Below are positions 33,786 through 41,247 of a DNA stretch of 62,488 bases, piece by piece. This stretch comes from CAYUWH01 sp964448615. GTDB lineage: Bacteria > Patescibacteriota > Gracilibacteria > Peribacterales > Peribacteraceae. A program made the position numbers and the translations under genes. The notes under the pieces were generated by a model. It did no database searches, had not been told where the DNA came from, and saw only the letters and a program-made list of their open reading frames with translations. How positions within the stretch are numbered: position 1 is the stretch's first letter; every line of letters begins with the position of its first letter. Location of the stretch: contig CAYUWH010000004.1 of NCBI GenBank assembly GCA_964448615.1, positions 1 through 62,488 on the forward strand, given 5' to 3'.

Positions 33786-34160
33786 TTATTGTTTTGTACT
33801 GGCTGCAGATAGTGAATGCACAAGATAGGAAACACGATTAATATGTCCTACAAGATTTTCGTATATCTCGTCATTCATATAATTCAAATCATGAGCAAGA
33901 TCTAAAAATGAATCTACTTCCGCCGCAGATGCGTACGCGCGGTCATAGTACAATTTTCTGTGTTGCATGGTCGGCATGCGCGATCCTTCTGCAATTTGCG
34001 CTCCAATTGAACTAGAAGCGCGTCTTAGCTGACTAGTGATGCCATAACATTCTTGGCGCGGAAACGTCGCTGTCACTTTATAGATAGCCAATGTAAAGAT
34101 ATGAGCTTCTTTCCAGGCAATAAGCTTTCGAAATCCATTTTGAAATTTCTGGTGCGACAT
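33786..34160 (-). CDS. Four-helix bundle protein (S23/IVP family)
   Basis: A 124-residue protein of the family first found inside 23S rRNA intervening sequences and now known as a common stand-alone four-helix bundle of unknown function. Typical motifs are FRKLIAWKEAHIFTLAIYKVT, YGITSQLRRASSSIGAQIAEGS and the C-terminal LVGHINRVSYLVHSL. It is inserted on the opposite strand between secY and adk. It is bounded by imperfect inverted purine/pyrimidine repeats built of GTAAGG units (33741-33782 and 34186-34240), consistent with a mobile insertion. Confidence 0.88.
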   Translation of the reverse strand: MSHQKFQNGFRKLIAWKEAHIFTLAIYKVTATFPRQECYGITSQLRRASSSIGAQIAEGSRMPTMQHRKLYYDRAYASAAEVDSFLDLAHDLNYMNDEIYENLVGHINRVSYLVHSLSAASTKQ

Positions 34161-34279
34161 GTGTACGAACGTACACCTAATTTGAATGTTTGCAATACCT
34201 TCCTTACCTGCCTTACGTTCTTTACCTTCCTTACGTAATTTCCCCTTGCAGAACGCATTCTTCCACATATCCTGTCTCG

Positions 34280-34998
34280 GTGGATTTAGTTCTCTTCGGT
34301 ATCCAGGGTTCCGGCAAAGGCACTCAGGCTAAACGTCTTGCGGCCGAATTTGGCTATGACATTGTGGAAATGGGTGGAGAGCTGCGCAAGATTATCGCCT
34401 CTGGATCAGAGCTGGGTAAAACAGTTGCTTCCTATATCGATAAAGGAAATCATGCCCCGCTTGAGATTGTCATGGAAGTCGTGCGCAAAGCGGTGGCCGC
34501 GCGTTCAAAGGATCAGAAAATTCTCTTCGACGGCATTCCGCGCAATCTGGATCAGATGCACANNNNNNNNNNNNNNNNNNNNNNNNNNNNNNNNNNNNNN
34601 NNNNNNNNNNNNNNNNNNNNNNNNNNNNNNNNNNNNNNNNNNNNNNNNNNNNNNNNNNNNNNAAGGATCAGAAAATTCTCTTCGACGGCATTCCGCGCAA
34701 TCTGGATCAGATGCACAGTTTTGATCAGATCATGAAAGAAGCAGGCCGTTCCTTCCGCTGCATTCATCTCACCATTCCACGCGAAGTCTCTCTCGAACGC
34801 ATCATGACGCGTGCAAAAGAAGAGGGGCGCATCGATGATGCGGCAACAGAAGTTATTAACCGCCGCATCGATTTGTTCTTCGAAAAAACAATGCCCGTCA
34901 TCCAGCATTATCAACAAGAAGGGAATATGACCGAAGTCGATGGCATGGCCTCGATCGACGAAGTCTCCGAAAGGATGAAGGGTGCGGTGGCTGCATGA
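34280..34998 (+). CDS. adk: Adenylate kinase, split by an artificial scaffold gap
   Basis: Interconverts AMP, ADP and ATP. The P-loop GIQGSGKGT opens the protein after a GTG start at 34280; GGELRKII and FDGIPRN (normally DGFPR) form the AMP-binding part. After the gap the protein continues from SFDQIMKEAGRSF to RMKGAVAA. The 55 bases before the gap are repeated exactly after it; merging them restores one frame of 187 residues, so the gene is probably intact and of the short-LID type. It precedes map, as in most spc operons. Confidence 0.9.
34563..34662. other. Spurious scaffold gap (100 N) within adk
   Basis: Bases 34508-34562 and 34663-34717 are identical over 55 nt. The contig ends overlap and should be merged; no sequence is missing. 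Confidence 0.95.
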
Positions 34999-35018
34999 AT
35001 CCTCTACACTCCTGACAC

Positions 35019-35765
35019 ATGGCTTCCTTCCAGATTTTCACCGAGCGCGAAATCCAAAGTCTGCGCAAAGCCGGGAAGATTTTGCGGGAGTGTTTGCAGC
35101 ATACGGCCAAGCATGTGAAGCCCGGTATCTCCACCAACGAGCTCGATGCAATCGCCGAAGAGTACATCGTCAAGCATGGAGGAAAACCCGCGTTCAAAGG
35201 CTACAACGGATTTCCGAAAACCCTCTGCATTTCTGTAGATGATGAATGCGTGCACGGCATTCCGAGCGAGCGCATTCTCAAAGAGGGAGAAATCGTGTCC
35301 CTTGATGGGGGAGTGCTTGTTGATGATCTTTATACTGATTCGTGCATCACTGTGCCGGTTGGCAAGATTTCCACCGAGGCGCAGAAACTCTTGAAGACGA
35401 CGAGTGAAGCACTGGAGGCAGCGGTGTCCGTGGTGCGCAAAGGCGCAAAGGTCGGAGATATCTCCTCCACCATTCAGACCATTGTCGAGGCGGCTGGCTG
35501 TTCCTGCATCCCGGCGCTAACGGGCCATGGACTCGGCAAGACACTTCATCAATTTCCCGATGTGCCTAATGTAGGTAAACCGGGCACTGGACCTACACTT
35601 CCGCTCCATACGCTTATTGCCATTGAGCCGATTGTCGCATTGGGCAAAGGACAGATCCTGCAAGACGATGATGGTTGGACGCTCCGGACAAAGGATGGTT
35701 CTCTGAGCGCTCATTTCGAGCATACCTTGCTTATAACCGCTGATGGATGCGAGATCATTGCGTAA
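35019..35765 (+). CDS. map: Methionine aminopeptidase type I
   Basis: Removes the initiator Met from nascent proteins. The metal-site residues are visible in order: D in SLDGGVLVDD, D in YTDSCITV, H in TGHGLGKTLH, E in IAIEPIV and E in HFEHTLLIT. NEYIVxHGG-type and GYNGFPKTLCISVDDECVHGIP are family motifs. It has 248 residues and no N-terminal zinc-finger extension. TACACT 8 nt before the ATG may provide an internal leaderless start. Confidence 0.96.
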   Translation: MASFQIFTEREIQSLRKAGKILRECLQHTAKHVKPGISTNELDAIAEEYIVKHGGKPAFKGYNGFPKTLCISVDDECVHGIPSERILKEGEIVSLDGGVLVDDLYTDSCITVPVGKISTEAQKLLKTTSEALEAAVSVVRKGAKVGDISSTIQTIVEAAGCSCIPALTGHGLGKTLHQFPDVPNVGKPGTGPTLPLHTLIAIEPIVALGKGQILQDDDGWTLRTKDGSLSAHFEHTLLITADGCEIIA

Positions 35766-35921
35766 AACGGTGTAATAATGTTATTAAACAACATTTTAGA
35801 AATATATCAATTCGAAATAAATCCAATTGCAAAAATTACGGATAATGACCTTGCTGCTCATTGGTTCTCTCTGTAGGATTTCTCGGCTCTTCCCAGTAGC
35901 ATTTCCTTTTATTTGCCCTTT

Positions 35922-36233
35922 GTGTCGAAAGATGTCATTGAGCTCATCGGCATTGTCTTGGAGACGTTTCCCAATGCCACCTTCCAAGTTCGCGTTCTGA
36001 GTGAACAAGCGAAAGGTCACGAGCTTCTCTGCCATTTGGCGGGCCGTATGCGGGTCAACCGCGTACACATCCTGCCAGGAGACAAAGTGCGCGTGGAAAT
36101 GACTCCTTATGATTTGCAGAAGGGGCGTATTACGTATCGTTTTCGCTCCGACCAGCAATTTACGCCTTCCGGCGAACCGATTGCTTCTCCTTCGCCCTCC
36201 ACTCCTTCTCATCCTCCCCGCCGACGCTCATGA
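35922..36233 (+). CDS. infA: Translation initiation factor IF-1 with C-terminal extension
   Basis: OB-fold factor that binds the ribosomal A site during initiation. SKDVIELIGIVLETFPNATFQVRV, HLAGRMRVNRVHILPGDKVRVEMTPYDL and GRITYRF are diagnostic. The GTG at 35922 gives the standard N-terminus; a TTG at 35913 adds three residues. About 28 extra residues rich in Pro and Ser follow the usual end. It overlaps rpmJ by 4 bp. Confidence 0.94.
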   Translation: MSKDVIELIGIVLETFPNATFQVRVLSEQAKGHELLCHLAGRMRVNRVHILPGDKVRVEMTPYDLQKGRITYRFRSDQQFTPSGEPIASPSPSTPSHPPRRRS

Positions 36234-36361
36234 AAGTCCGTGCATCCGCCAAGAAAATCTGCAAAGATTGCGTAATCATTCGTCGCCGCAACGGCAAAGG
36301 CAAGCCGACGATCCGTGTTGTGTGCAAGGGAAATCCTAAGCACAAGCAGCGTCAGGGCTAA
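36230..36361 (+). CDS. rpmJ: 50S ribosomal protein L36 (bL36)
   Basis: A 43-residue zinc-ribbon protein: MKVRASAKKICKDCVII, then VVCKGNPKHKQRQG, giving the Cys-Cys-Cys-His zinc site. Its ATG overlaps the infA stop (ATGA), in the usual gene order before rpsM. Confidence 0.95.
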   Translation: MKVRASAKKICKDCVIIRRRNGKGKPTIRVVCKGNPKHKQRQG

Positions 36362-36398
36362 TTTACTTACTACTGACTACTCACTACTCACTCATCCC

Positions 36399-36779
36399 AT
36401 GGTTCGTATCTCAGGTATCGTGCTCCCGGGTCAAAAGCGCGTCGTGATCGCCCTCACGGCGATTAAAGGTATCGGCCGTCCGCTTTCCGCGCGCATTCTC
36501 AAAGAATTGAAGATCAATGAAGACGTTAAGGCAGATACGCTCACGGAAGAGCAGGAGGCAAAGCTCCGCTCTCGCATTGAAAAAGAGCTGACCGAAGGTG
36601 AACTCGTGCGCAAGGTTTCGCTCGATATCAAGCGCTTGCAGGATATCGGTACCTGGAGAGGAATGCGTCACCGCAAAAAATTGCCGGTGCGCGGACAGAC
36701 TTCACGCCGCAACGCGCGCACCAAGCGCGGGAAGAGAAAGACGGGTCTTTCCGGTCGCACGACGCTGACCAAGACCTAA
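36399..36779 (+). CDS. rpsM: 30S ribosomal protein S13 (uS13)
   Basis: Contacts the P-site tRNA and S19. MVRISGIVLPGQKRV, GIGRPLSARI, GTWRGMRHRKKLPVRGQ-type RGQTSRRNARTKRG are canonical. The ATG at 36399 follows a tandem CTACTCA pyrimidine tract with no ribosome site; the upstream in-frame extension is rejected. Confidence 0.96.
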   Translation: MVRISGIVLPGQKRVVIALTAIKGIGRPLSARILKELKINEDVKADTLTEEQEAKLRSRIEKELTEGELVRKVSLDIKRLQDIGTWRGMRHRKKLPVRGQTSRRNARTKRGKRKTGLSGRTTLTKT

Positions 36780-36824
36780 GCCCACATTTAGATTTTCAAT
36801 TTTCAATTCTCAATTCTTCATTCC

Positions 36825-37250
36825 ATGGCTACCTCTACGACTACCACCGACTCCGCCGCTCCCATTTCGAAGCCGAAGGGACGCAAGAAAAAGATCAAGC
36901 GCACTCTCAAGAAGGCGCGCGTCTGCATTGATGCCGGCGAGAATAACACGATCGTGTCTTTCACTGATATGGAGGGCAACGTGCTTGCGTGGTGCAGCTG
37001 CGGATCCGCCGGATTCGAAGGCACGCGCAAATCGACTCCGTACGCTGCGAAAGTTGCCGCGGAAACGGCTGCCGGAAAAGTCGCTGGATACGGGATCGAA
37101 TCCGTACAGGTGGAGATCAAAGGCCTCGGACCGGGGCGCGAACAGTCCATCCGCGGTTTGCAGGCTGCCGGTTTGAACTTGGATGCGATCATTGATGTCA
37201 CCCCGATTCCTCACGGTGGTTGCCGCCCTGCGCGCCGCCGCCGCGTGTAA
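36825..37250 (+). CDS. rpsK: 30S ribosomal protein S11 (uS11)
   Basis: Platform protein of the 30S subunit. NNTIVSFTDMEGNVLAW, GFEGTRKSTPYAA, VEIKGLGPGREQSIRGL and TPIPHGGCRPARRRRV are diagnostic. About 18 Ser/Thr/Pro residues precede the conserved core. The spacer before it is a tandem of CAATTTT/CAATTCT units. Confidence 0.97.
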   Translation: MATSTTTTDSAAPISKPKGRKKKIKRTLKKARVCIDAGENNTIVSFTDMEGNVLAWCSCGSAGFEGTRKSTPYAAKVAAETAAGKVAGYGIESVQVEIKGLGPGREQSIRGLQAAGLNLDAIIDVTPIPHGGCRPARRRRV

Positions 37251-37292
37251 TCTTTTTCTTGTCACTTTTTGTCCCCTCTGTCCCCCTAACTC

Positions 37293-37910
37293 ATGAAGTA
37301 CACAGGTCCCAAAGCCCGCCGCTGCCGCCGTCTTGGCATGAACCTCTACGGTTCTGACAAGTACGACAAAATCATGCAGAAAAAGCCGTTCGGTCCGGGC
37401 AAGAATGCCAAGACCCGACAGGGCAGAGATTCTGAGTACGCCAAGCAATTGAAGGAGAAGCAGAAGGCGCGTGATATGTACGGTCTTTCGGAAAAGCAAT
37501 TCGCTCGTTTGTACCGTGAGGCGTTGAACCTCAAGGGGCAGACCGGTGATTCGTTCAAGAGCTTGCTCGAGCAGCGCTTGGACAACGCTATTTATCGCTG
37601 CGGCCTTGCGATGACCCGTATGCAGGCCCGCCAGTTTGCCGGTCACGGCGTTTTCCTTGTCGACGGTCAGCGCGTTACCTCACCGTCGTACCGCTTGAAA
37701 GTCGGTCAGGTTTTGACCGTTCGCCCGAAAGTAAAGACGTCTCCGGTGTTCGCTGGCATCCTTGAGAGGAACAGCAAGCACCTCGCCCCAAAGTGGCTGA
37801 AGGTGGATGCGTCCAAGCTCCAGGCCGAAGTCATCGCCATTCCTGAGGCAACCGATGCCGAACAGGCCATCGACATGCGTCAGATCGTTGAGTTCTACTC
37901 TCGCAATTAA
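37293..37910 (+). CDS. rpsD: 30S ribosomal protein S4 (uS4)
   Basis: Primary 16S-binding protein. An S4 RNA-binding domain with LEQRLDNAIYRCGLAMTRMQARQFAGHG is clear, and GKNAKTRQGRDSEYAKQLKEKQK is the N-terminal part. It lacks zinc cysteines. It has 205 residues and a canonical place before rpoA. Confidence 0.97.
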   Translation: MKYTGPKARRCRRLGMNLYGSDKYDKIMQKKPFGPGKNAKTRQGRDSEYAKQLKEKQKARDMYGLSEKQFARLYREALNLKGQTGDSFKSLLEQRLDNAIYRCGLAMTRMQARQFAGHGVFLVDGQRVTSPSYRLKVGQVLTVRPKVKTSPVFAGILERNSKHLAPKWLKVDASKLQAEVIAIPEATDAEQAIDMRQIVEFYSRN

Positions 37911-37911
37911 T

Positions 37912-37932
37912 ATTCGGCTTCGCCGAATTTTC
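37912..37932 (+). terminator. Hairpin between rpsD and rpoA
   Basis: ATTCGGC and GCCGAAT form a 7-bp stem with loop TTC, followed by TTTTC right after the rpsD stop. It could be a weak attenuator adjusting rpoA relative to the ribosomal genes. Confidence 0.5.
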
Positions 37933-37979
37933 ACTCTCCACTTCGGGAACTTTCTCCCGACCTCCTCCCTTCCTCCCTT

Positions 37980-38981
37980 ATGCACATCATACAGGAAGAA
38001 ATCGGATTGCCCGTCTTCAGCGCCACCAAAGGTGCGAAAGGCGACGATTCGCATATGATCTTCTCCATCGCGCCGTTGCCCCCCGGATTCGCGATGACGC
38101 TTGGCAATGCACTGCGCCGCGTTTTGCTCAGCAGTTTGCCGGGTGCTGCCGTTACATCTATCCGCATTCAGGGCGTGCAGCATGAATACGCCACCATCAA
38201 GGGTGTCGAGCAGTCGGTTGTCGACATCATGCTCAACCTCAAGCAGCTCAAGCTCCGCAAACACAATAAAGATTCGGAGACCATCACGCTCGAAGTGAAG
38301 GGTCCGAAAGACGTGACGGCGAAAGATCTCAAAGTGAGCTCCGATATCGAAGTGCTGAACCCTGACTTGCCGCTTTTCTCCATTGAAAAGGGAGGATCGG
38401 TCAACATGCAGATCACGGTCGAGAAGGGCGTGGGGTATGAACCCGCTTCCGAGCGCAACAAGAAGCATCACGAACCGGGTCTTATCTATATCGATGCGAT
38501 CTACAGCCCGGTCGAAAAAGTGAAGTTCGATGTCGAAGCGTCCCGCGTCGGTCAGCGCACGAACTTGGAAAAGTTGGTGATTGAACTCCAGACGAACGGA
38601 TCGCTGACTGCCGAAGAAGCGATGCAGTTCAGCTCCCAGTTGCTCCAGAGCTACTTCAAGTATTTCGGTTCCGATCAAAAGACGGTCGAGCCGGAATTCA
38701 TGGCGGATTTCTCCCGCACGGCAGGCCAGCAGATGGAAGAAATCGGCGGTGCAGGCGCAGCTCCGGTCAAGGAGAGCTACACCCCGATCGAAATCCTTAA
38801 CCTTTCGCCCCGCACGCTCAACGCGCTCATCAATGCCGGTGTCGGTTCCATCGAACAGCTCACCAAGTGCACCGAGTCGATTTTGAGCAATTTCCGCGGT
38901 TTTGGCGCCAAAGCCCTCGATGAAGTCAAAGGTACCCTCGCTTCCCGCGGTTTAAAGCTCTCCGATGAGCCTGAAGAATGA
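37980..38981 (+). CDS. rpoA: DNA-directed RNA polymerase subunit alpha
   Basis: Scaffold subunit of RNA polymerase. The N-terminal dimerisation domain has PLPPGFAMTLGNALRRVLLSSLPG and EYATIKGVEQSVVDIMLNLK, and the C-terminal domain has LNLSPRTLNALINAGVGSIEQL and FRGFGAKALDEVKGTLASRGL. It has 333 residues and both domains, so promoter UP-element contacts are possible. There is no ribosome site; the leader ends in a CCTCC-rich pyrimidine tract. Confidence 0.97.
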   Translation: MHIIQEEIGLPVFSATKGAKGDDSHMIFSIAPLPPGFAMTLGNALRRVLLSSLPGAAVTSIRIQGVQHEYATIKGVEQSVVDIMLNLKQLKLRKHNKDSETITLEVKGPKDVTAKDLKVSSDIEVLNPDLPLFSIEKGGSVNMQITVEKGVGYEPASERNKKHHEPGLIYIDAIYSPVEKVKFDVEASRVGQRTNLEKLVIELQTNGSLTAEEAMQFSSQLLQSYFKYFGSDQKTVEPEFMADFSRTAGQQMEEIGGAGAAPVKESYTPIEILNLSPRTLNALINAGVGSIEQLTKCTESILSNFRGFGAKALDEVKGTLASRGLKLSDEPEE

Positions 38982-39047
38982 GCATTTGACCTTGTCTGAA
39001 ATGCGTTCGCCACGTATTCTCTTCGCCCCCTAGTCTTCCGGCCTACG

Positions 39048-39077
39048 CCAAGGCTACGGCCGGCAGGCCAATCCCAG
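39048..39077. repeat. Interspersed palindromic repeat (GGCCTACGCCAAGGC family)
   Basis: GGCCTACGCCAAGGC followed by TACGGCCGGCAGGCC forms an imperfect palindrome before rplQ. Related copies lie at about 56748-56776 (reverse) and 56805-56831, so this is a dispersed family. Confidence 0.6.
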
Positions 39078-39103
39078 TCTCTAGTCTCCAATCCCCAGTA
39101 TCC

Positions 39104-39598
39104 ATGTACCACCGACGTTCCCGCCTTCGGCTCAACAAAAAACCGGATCACGCCCGGATGCTCCAGCGTAACCTGGTTACGTCTCTGCTCTTGTACGAGA
39201 CGATCCGCACGACGCGCAAGCAGGCCAAAGTGATCCAGCCGATCATCGATCGTCTGATCTCGGATGCAAAGAAGAAGACGCCATACAATGCGATCCGTTC
39301 TCTGCAGACGGTGGTGACGGATAAGAATGCGGCACGCAAGGTGATGGAGGTCCTCGTGAAGCGTTATGAAAAGCGTTCGTCCGGTTTCACGTCGTTGACG
39401 ATTGCCGGTGCACGCAAAGGTGATGGCGCCGCGATTGTGGACCTTACTCTGATGGATCGGGAGATTGTTGAAGCAAAGCCTATTACTCCTGAAAAGAGTC
39501 CGAAGAAACCGACGAAACCGAAGAGTCCGAAGAAGGGCGCTTCTGTCTCCTCGGACTCCTCGGCCTCGTCGGACTCCTCGGTTTCCTCTCAATCATGA
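39104..39598 (+). CDS. rplQ: 50S ribosomal protein L17 (bL17) with Ser-rich tail
   Basis: MYHRRSRLRLNKKPDHARMLQRNLVTSLLLYETIRTT-type N-terminus (core LNKKPDHARMLQRNL) identifies L17. After residue 115 the tail is low-complexity Lys/Pro then Ser/Asp. The 4-bp overlap with rplM indicates coupling. Confidence 0.95.
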   Translation: MYHRRSRLRLNKKPDHARMLQRNLVTSLLLYETIRTTRKQAKVIQPIIDRLISDAKKKTPYNAIRSLQTVVTDKNAARKVMEVLVKRYEKRSSGFTSLTIAGARKGDGAAIVDLTLMDREIVEAKPITPEKSPKKPTKPKSPKKGASVSSDSSASSDSSVSSQS

Positions 39599-40032
39599 AA
39601 ACTTCCTTTGTGAAACAACCGGCTCCGAAGTGGCTGCTCCTCGATGCAGAAGGTCAGACGATCGGCAAGATCGCCGTGAAAGTCGCCACGATTCTCCGCG
39701 GTAAGCACCGCGCGACGTTCGCCGCCCACATGTTGGGCGCCGATCATGTGGTGATCATCAACGCTGCGAAAGTTGCATTGCCTCCCAAGAAGGGGCTCCG
39801 CAAAACGTACTACCGTCACACGGGTTTCCCGGGCAACATGAAGGTCGCATCCCTCACGTGGATGTTGGAAAAGAAGCCGACCTATGTGATCGAGAATGCT
39901 GTCAAAGGCATGCTCTCCGATAACCGCTTGCGCCAGCAGATGTTCAAGCGCATGCATGTGTTCGCGGATGCGAATCACCCTTACGAAGCTCAACAGCCGA
40001 CTCCCATCACCCTCTCCTCCAAAGCAAAATGA
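39595..40032 (+). CDS. rplM: 50S ribosomal protein L13 (uL13)
   Basis: A 145-residue L13 with KWLLLDAEGQTIGKIAVKVA, LRGKHRATFA, HMLGADHVVIINAAKV, YYRHTGFPG and GMLSDNRLRQQMFKRMHVFADANHP-type motifs. It is coupled to rpsI by a 4-bp overlap; the L13-S9 pair is joined to the alpha operon here. Confidence 0.97.
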   Translation: MKTSFVKQPAPKWLLLDAEGQTIGKIAVKVATILRGKHRATFAAHMLGADHVVIINAAKVALPPKKGLRKTYYRHTGFPGNMKVASLTWMLEKKPTYVIENAVKGMLSDNRLRQQMFKRMHVFADANHPYEAQQPTPITLSSKAK

Positions 40033-40427
40033 CCACGAAGCGCCCGTATCACTACAGTGCTGGAAAGCGTAAGACCGCGATTGCCCGCGTGAAGATGTTC
40101 GAAGATGGCTCCGGAGAAGTGATGGTGAACGGCATTCCGCTGAAGCAGTATTTCGCCGGTTTGCAGATTGAAAACGCCCTCGCTCCGTTGGTTCTTACGG
40201 AGCAGAAGTCGAAATACGATATCGAAGCGCAGGTGGAAGGCGGCGGTAAGTCCGCACAGTCCGATGCAATCCGTCTCGGCATCACGCGCACCTTGCTGAC
40301 GATCAACCCCGAATGGAGAAGCGAACTGAAGCGCGCCGGATTCCTTCGCCGCGACAGCCGCACCAAAGAGCGCAAAAAGCCAGGTTTGCACCGCGCTCGC
40401 CGTGCTCCACAGTTCTCCAAGCGTTAA
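40029..40427 (+). CDS. rpsI: 30S ribosomal protein S9 (uS9)
   Basis: A 132-residue S9. YHYSAGKRKTAIARVKMFEDGSGEVMVNG-type N-terminus (GKRKTAIARV) and the C-terminal RRDSRTKERKKPGLHRARRAPQFSKR (invariant KPGLxxARRAPQFSKR reaching the P site) are complete. It is the last gene of the ribosomal cluster. Confidence 0.97.
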   Translation: MTTKRPYHYSAGKRKTAIARVKMFEDGSGEVMVNGIPLKQYFAGLQIENALAPLVLTEQKSKYDIEAQVEGGGKSAQSDAIRLGITRTLLTINPEWRSELKRAGFLRRDSRTKERKKPGLHRARRAPQFSKR

Positions 40428-40450
40428 TCAGGCCCCCCAACATTGCATTT

Positions 40451-40479
40451 CAAAAGACCCCGAAAGGGGTCTTTTTTGT
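40451..40479 (+). terminator. Terminator of the ribosomal protein cluster
   Basis: AAAAGACCCC and GGGGTCTTTT around a GAAA tetraloop, then T6. A strong canonical terminator. Confidence 0.92.
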
Positions 40480-40481
40480 TG

Positions 40482-40622
40482 CCCCTCATCCCGGCCTTCT
40501 CCCTGAGGGAGAAGGTGACTTCAATAAACGGTATCGTCTTGTTACATGAAATATTTCACAAATCTTCTAACTCAAATAGTAGTGCTCCCTTCTCCCTCAG
40601 GGAGAAGGGTTGGGGATGAGGG
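40482..40622. repeat. Paired palindromes (CCTTCTCCCT family) in inverted arrangement
   Basis: CCTTCTCCCTGAGGGAGAAGG near 40495 and CCTTCTCCCTCAGGGAGAAGG near 40590 are each palindromic, and the flanks CCCCTCATCCC and GGGATGAGGGG are also inverted, enclosing about 75 bp. The arrangement resembles a BIME or small MITE. Confidence 0.7.
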
Positions 40623-40635
40623 GGAATCAGACGAA

Positions 40636-40992
40636 TTACACCAACGCCAATTTCACATAGTACAAGCTCTTACCTTCTTCCGTATCGAGGATGAACTTTG
40701 CGTCGATCGTGGAAAGTTGGAGGATCGTCTGGCACATGCGCAGCAACATGCGGGGAGGCAAGCTTACGCCGCCTTCCAGACACGTGGCACAGAGGCCAGC
40801 AGCGTCCTTAGCGCGCAGAAAGCTGTCACCCTTCGTGCGAATCACGCTGTAGAGTGCTTCTTGCACTTTCAGTACATAACTCTCCACATAGGGCTCCAAT
40901 TGCTCCACAGGGATATCCTGTATTTCCGGGAGAGCCTCGACGATATCGAGATCCTTATGAATGGCATGAGCGATACAGGTTTCAATCGACAT
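40636..40992 (-). CDS. Conserved-looking hypothetical protein
   Basis: No family is recognised. The 118-residue soluble protein starts at MSIETCIAHAIHKDLDIVEALPE; the middle has SVIRTKGDSFLRAKDAAGLCATCLEGG and the end LSTIDAKFILDTEEGKSL. It has two close Cys (LCATC) and no membrane segment. The start at 40992 is preferred over upstream codons because a good promoter lies 37-65 bp before it. The leader is about 30 nt and lacks a ribosome site. Confidence 0.65.
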   Translation of the reverse strand: MSIETCIAHAIHKDLDIVEALPEIQDIPVEQLEPYVESYVLKVQEALYSVIRTKGDSFLRAKDAAGLCATCLEGGVSLPPRMLLRMCQTILQLSTIDAKFILDTEEGKSLYYVKLALV

Positions 40993-41028
40993 AGTTTTTG
41001 TGGGTATTTGTGTGGAATGAATCTTCTC

Positions 41029-41057
41029 ATGATAGCAGAAAACGGGTTTGTGCTCAA
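41029..41057 (-). promoter_or_regulatory. Promoter of the gene at 40636-40992
   Basis: On the minus strand TTGAGC, a 17-bp spacer and TATCAT (complement of 41029-41034). Confidence 0.7.
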
Positions 41058-41089
41058 GAGCAGTAATCCTCAGTCTGCTTATCGACACA

Positions 41090-41117
41090 TTGACAATTCG
41101 CGGCAAATTTGTATAGT
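41090..41117 (+). promoter_or_regulatory. Strong promoter of the gene at 41248
   Basis: TTGACA at 41090-41095, a 16-bp spacer and TATAGT at 41112-41117, the same configuration as at 28843. The leader of about 125 nt contains a GTGCG/CGCAC hairpin and GGTAACCAT/ATGGTGACC pairing near the start codon, which could hide the GGTGA ribosome site. Confidence 0.78.
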
Positions 41118-41247
41118 ATCCTCAACACGTGCAAACGTGAGTTCTTTGGATCTGAAGAAACAGGATAAGCGGATAGACACAAGGCACAGGAGAGTATTCT
41201 GACCACGGGTGCGCGTCGCACCTGGGTAACCATATTCATGGTGACCT

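Noticed and set aside
32456..33835. 459-codon antisense frame over secY
   Set aside because: Shadow of SecY; the sense frame has complete SecY motifs.
34508..34717. Duplicated segment in adk as a real tandem repeat
   Set aside because: Exact identity abutting a 100-N gap and frame restoration on merging point to an assembly artefact.
18784..40427. UGA recoded as glycine (Gracilibacteria code)
   Set aside because: UGA ends rpmC, rpsQ, infA and rplM at the expected points, and no in-frame UGA interrupts conserved genes.
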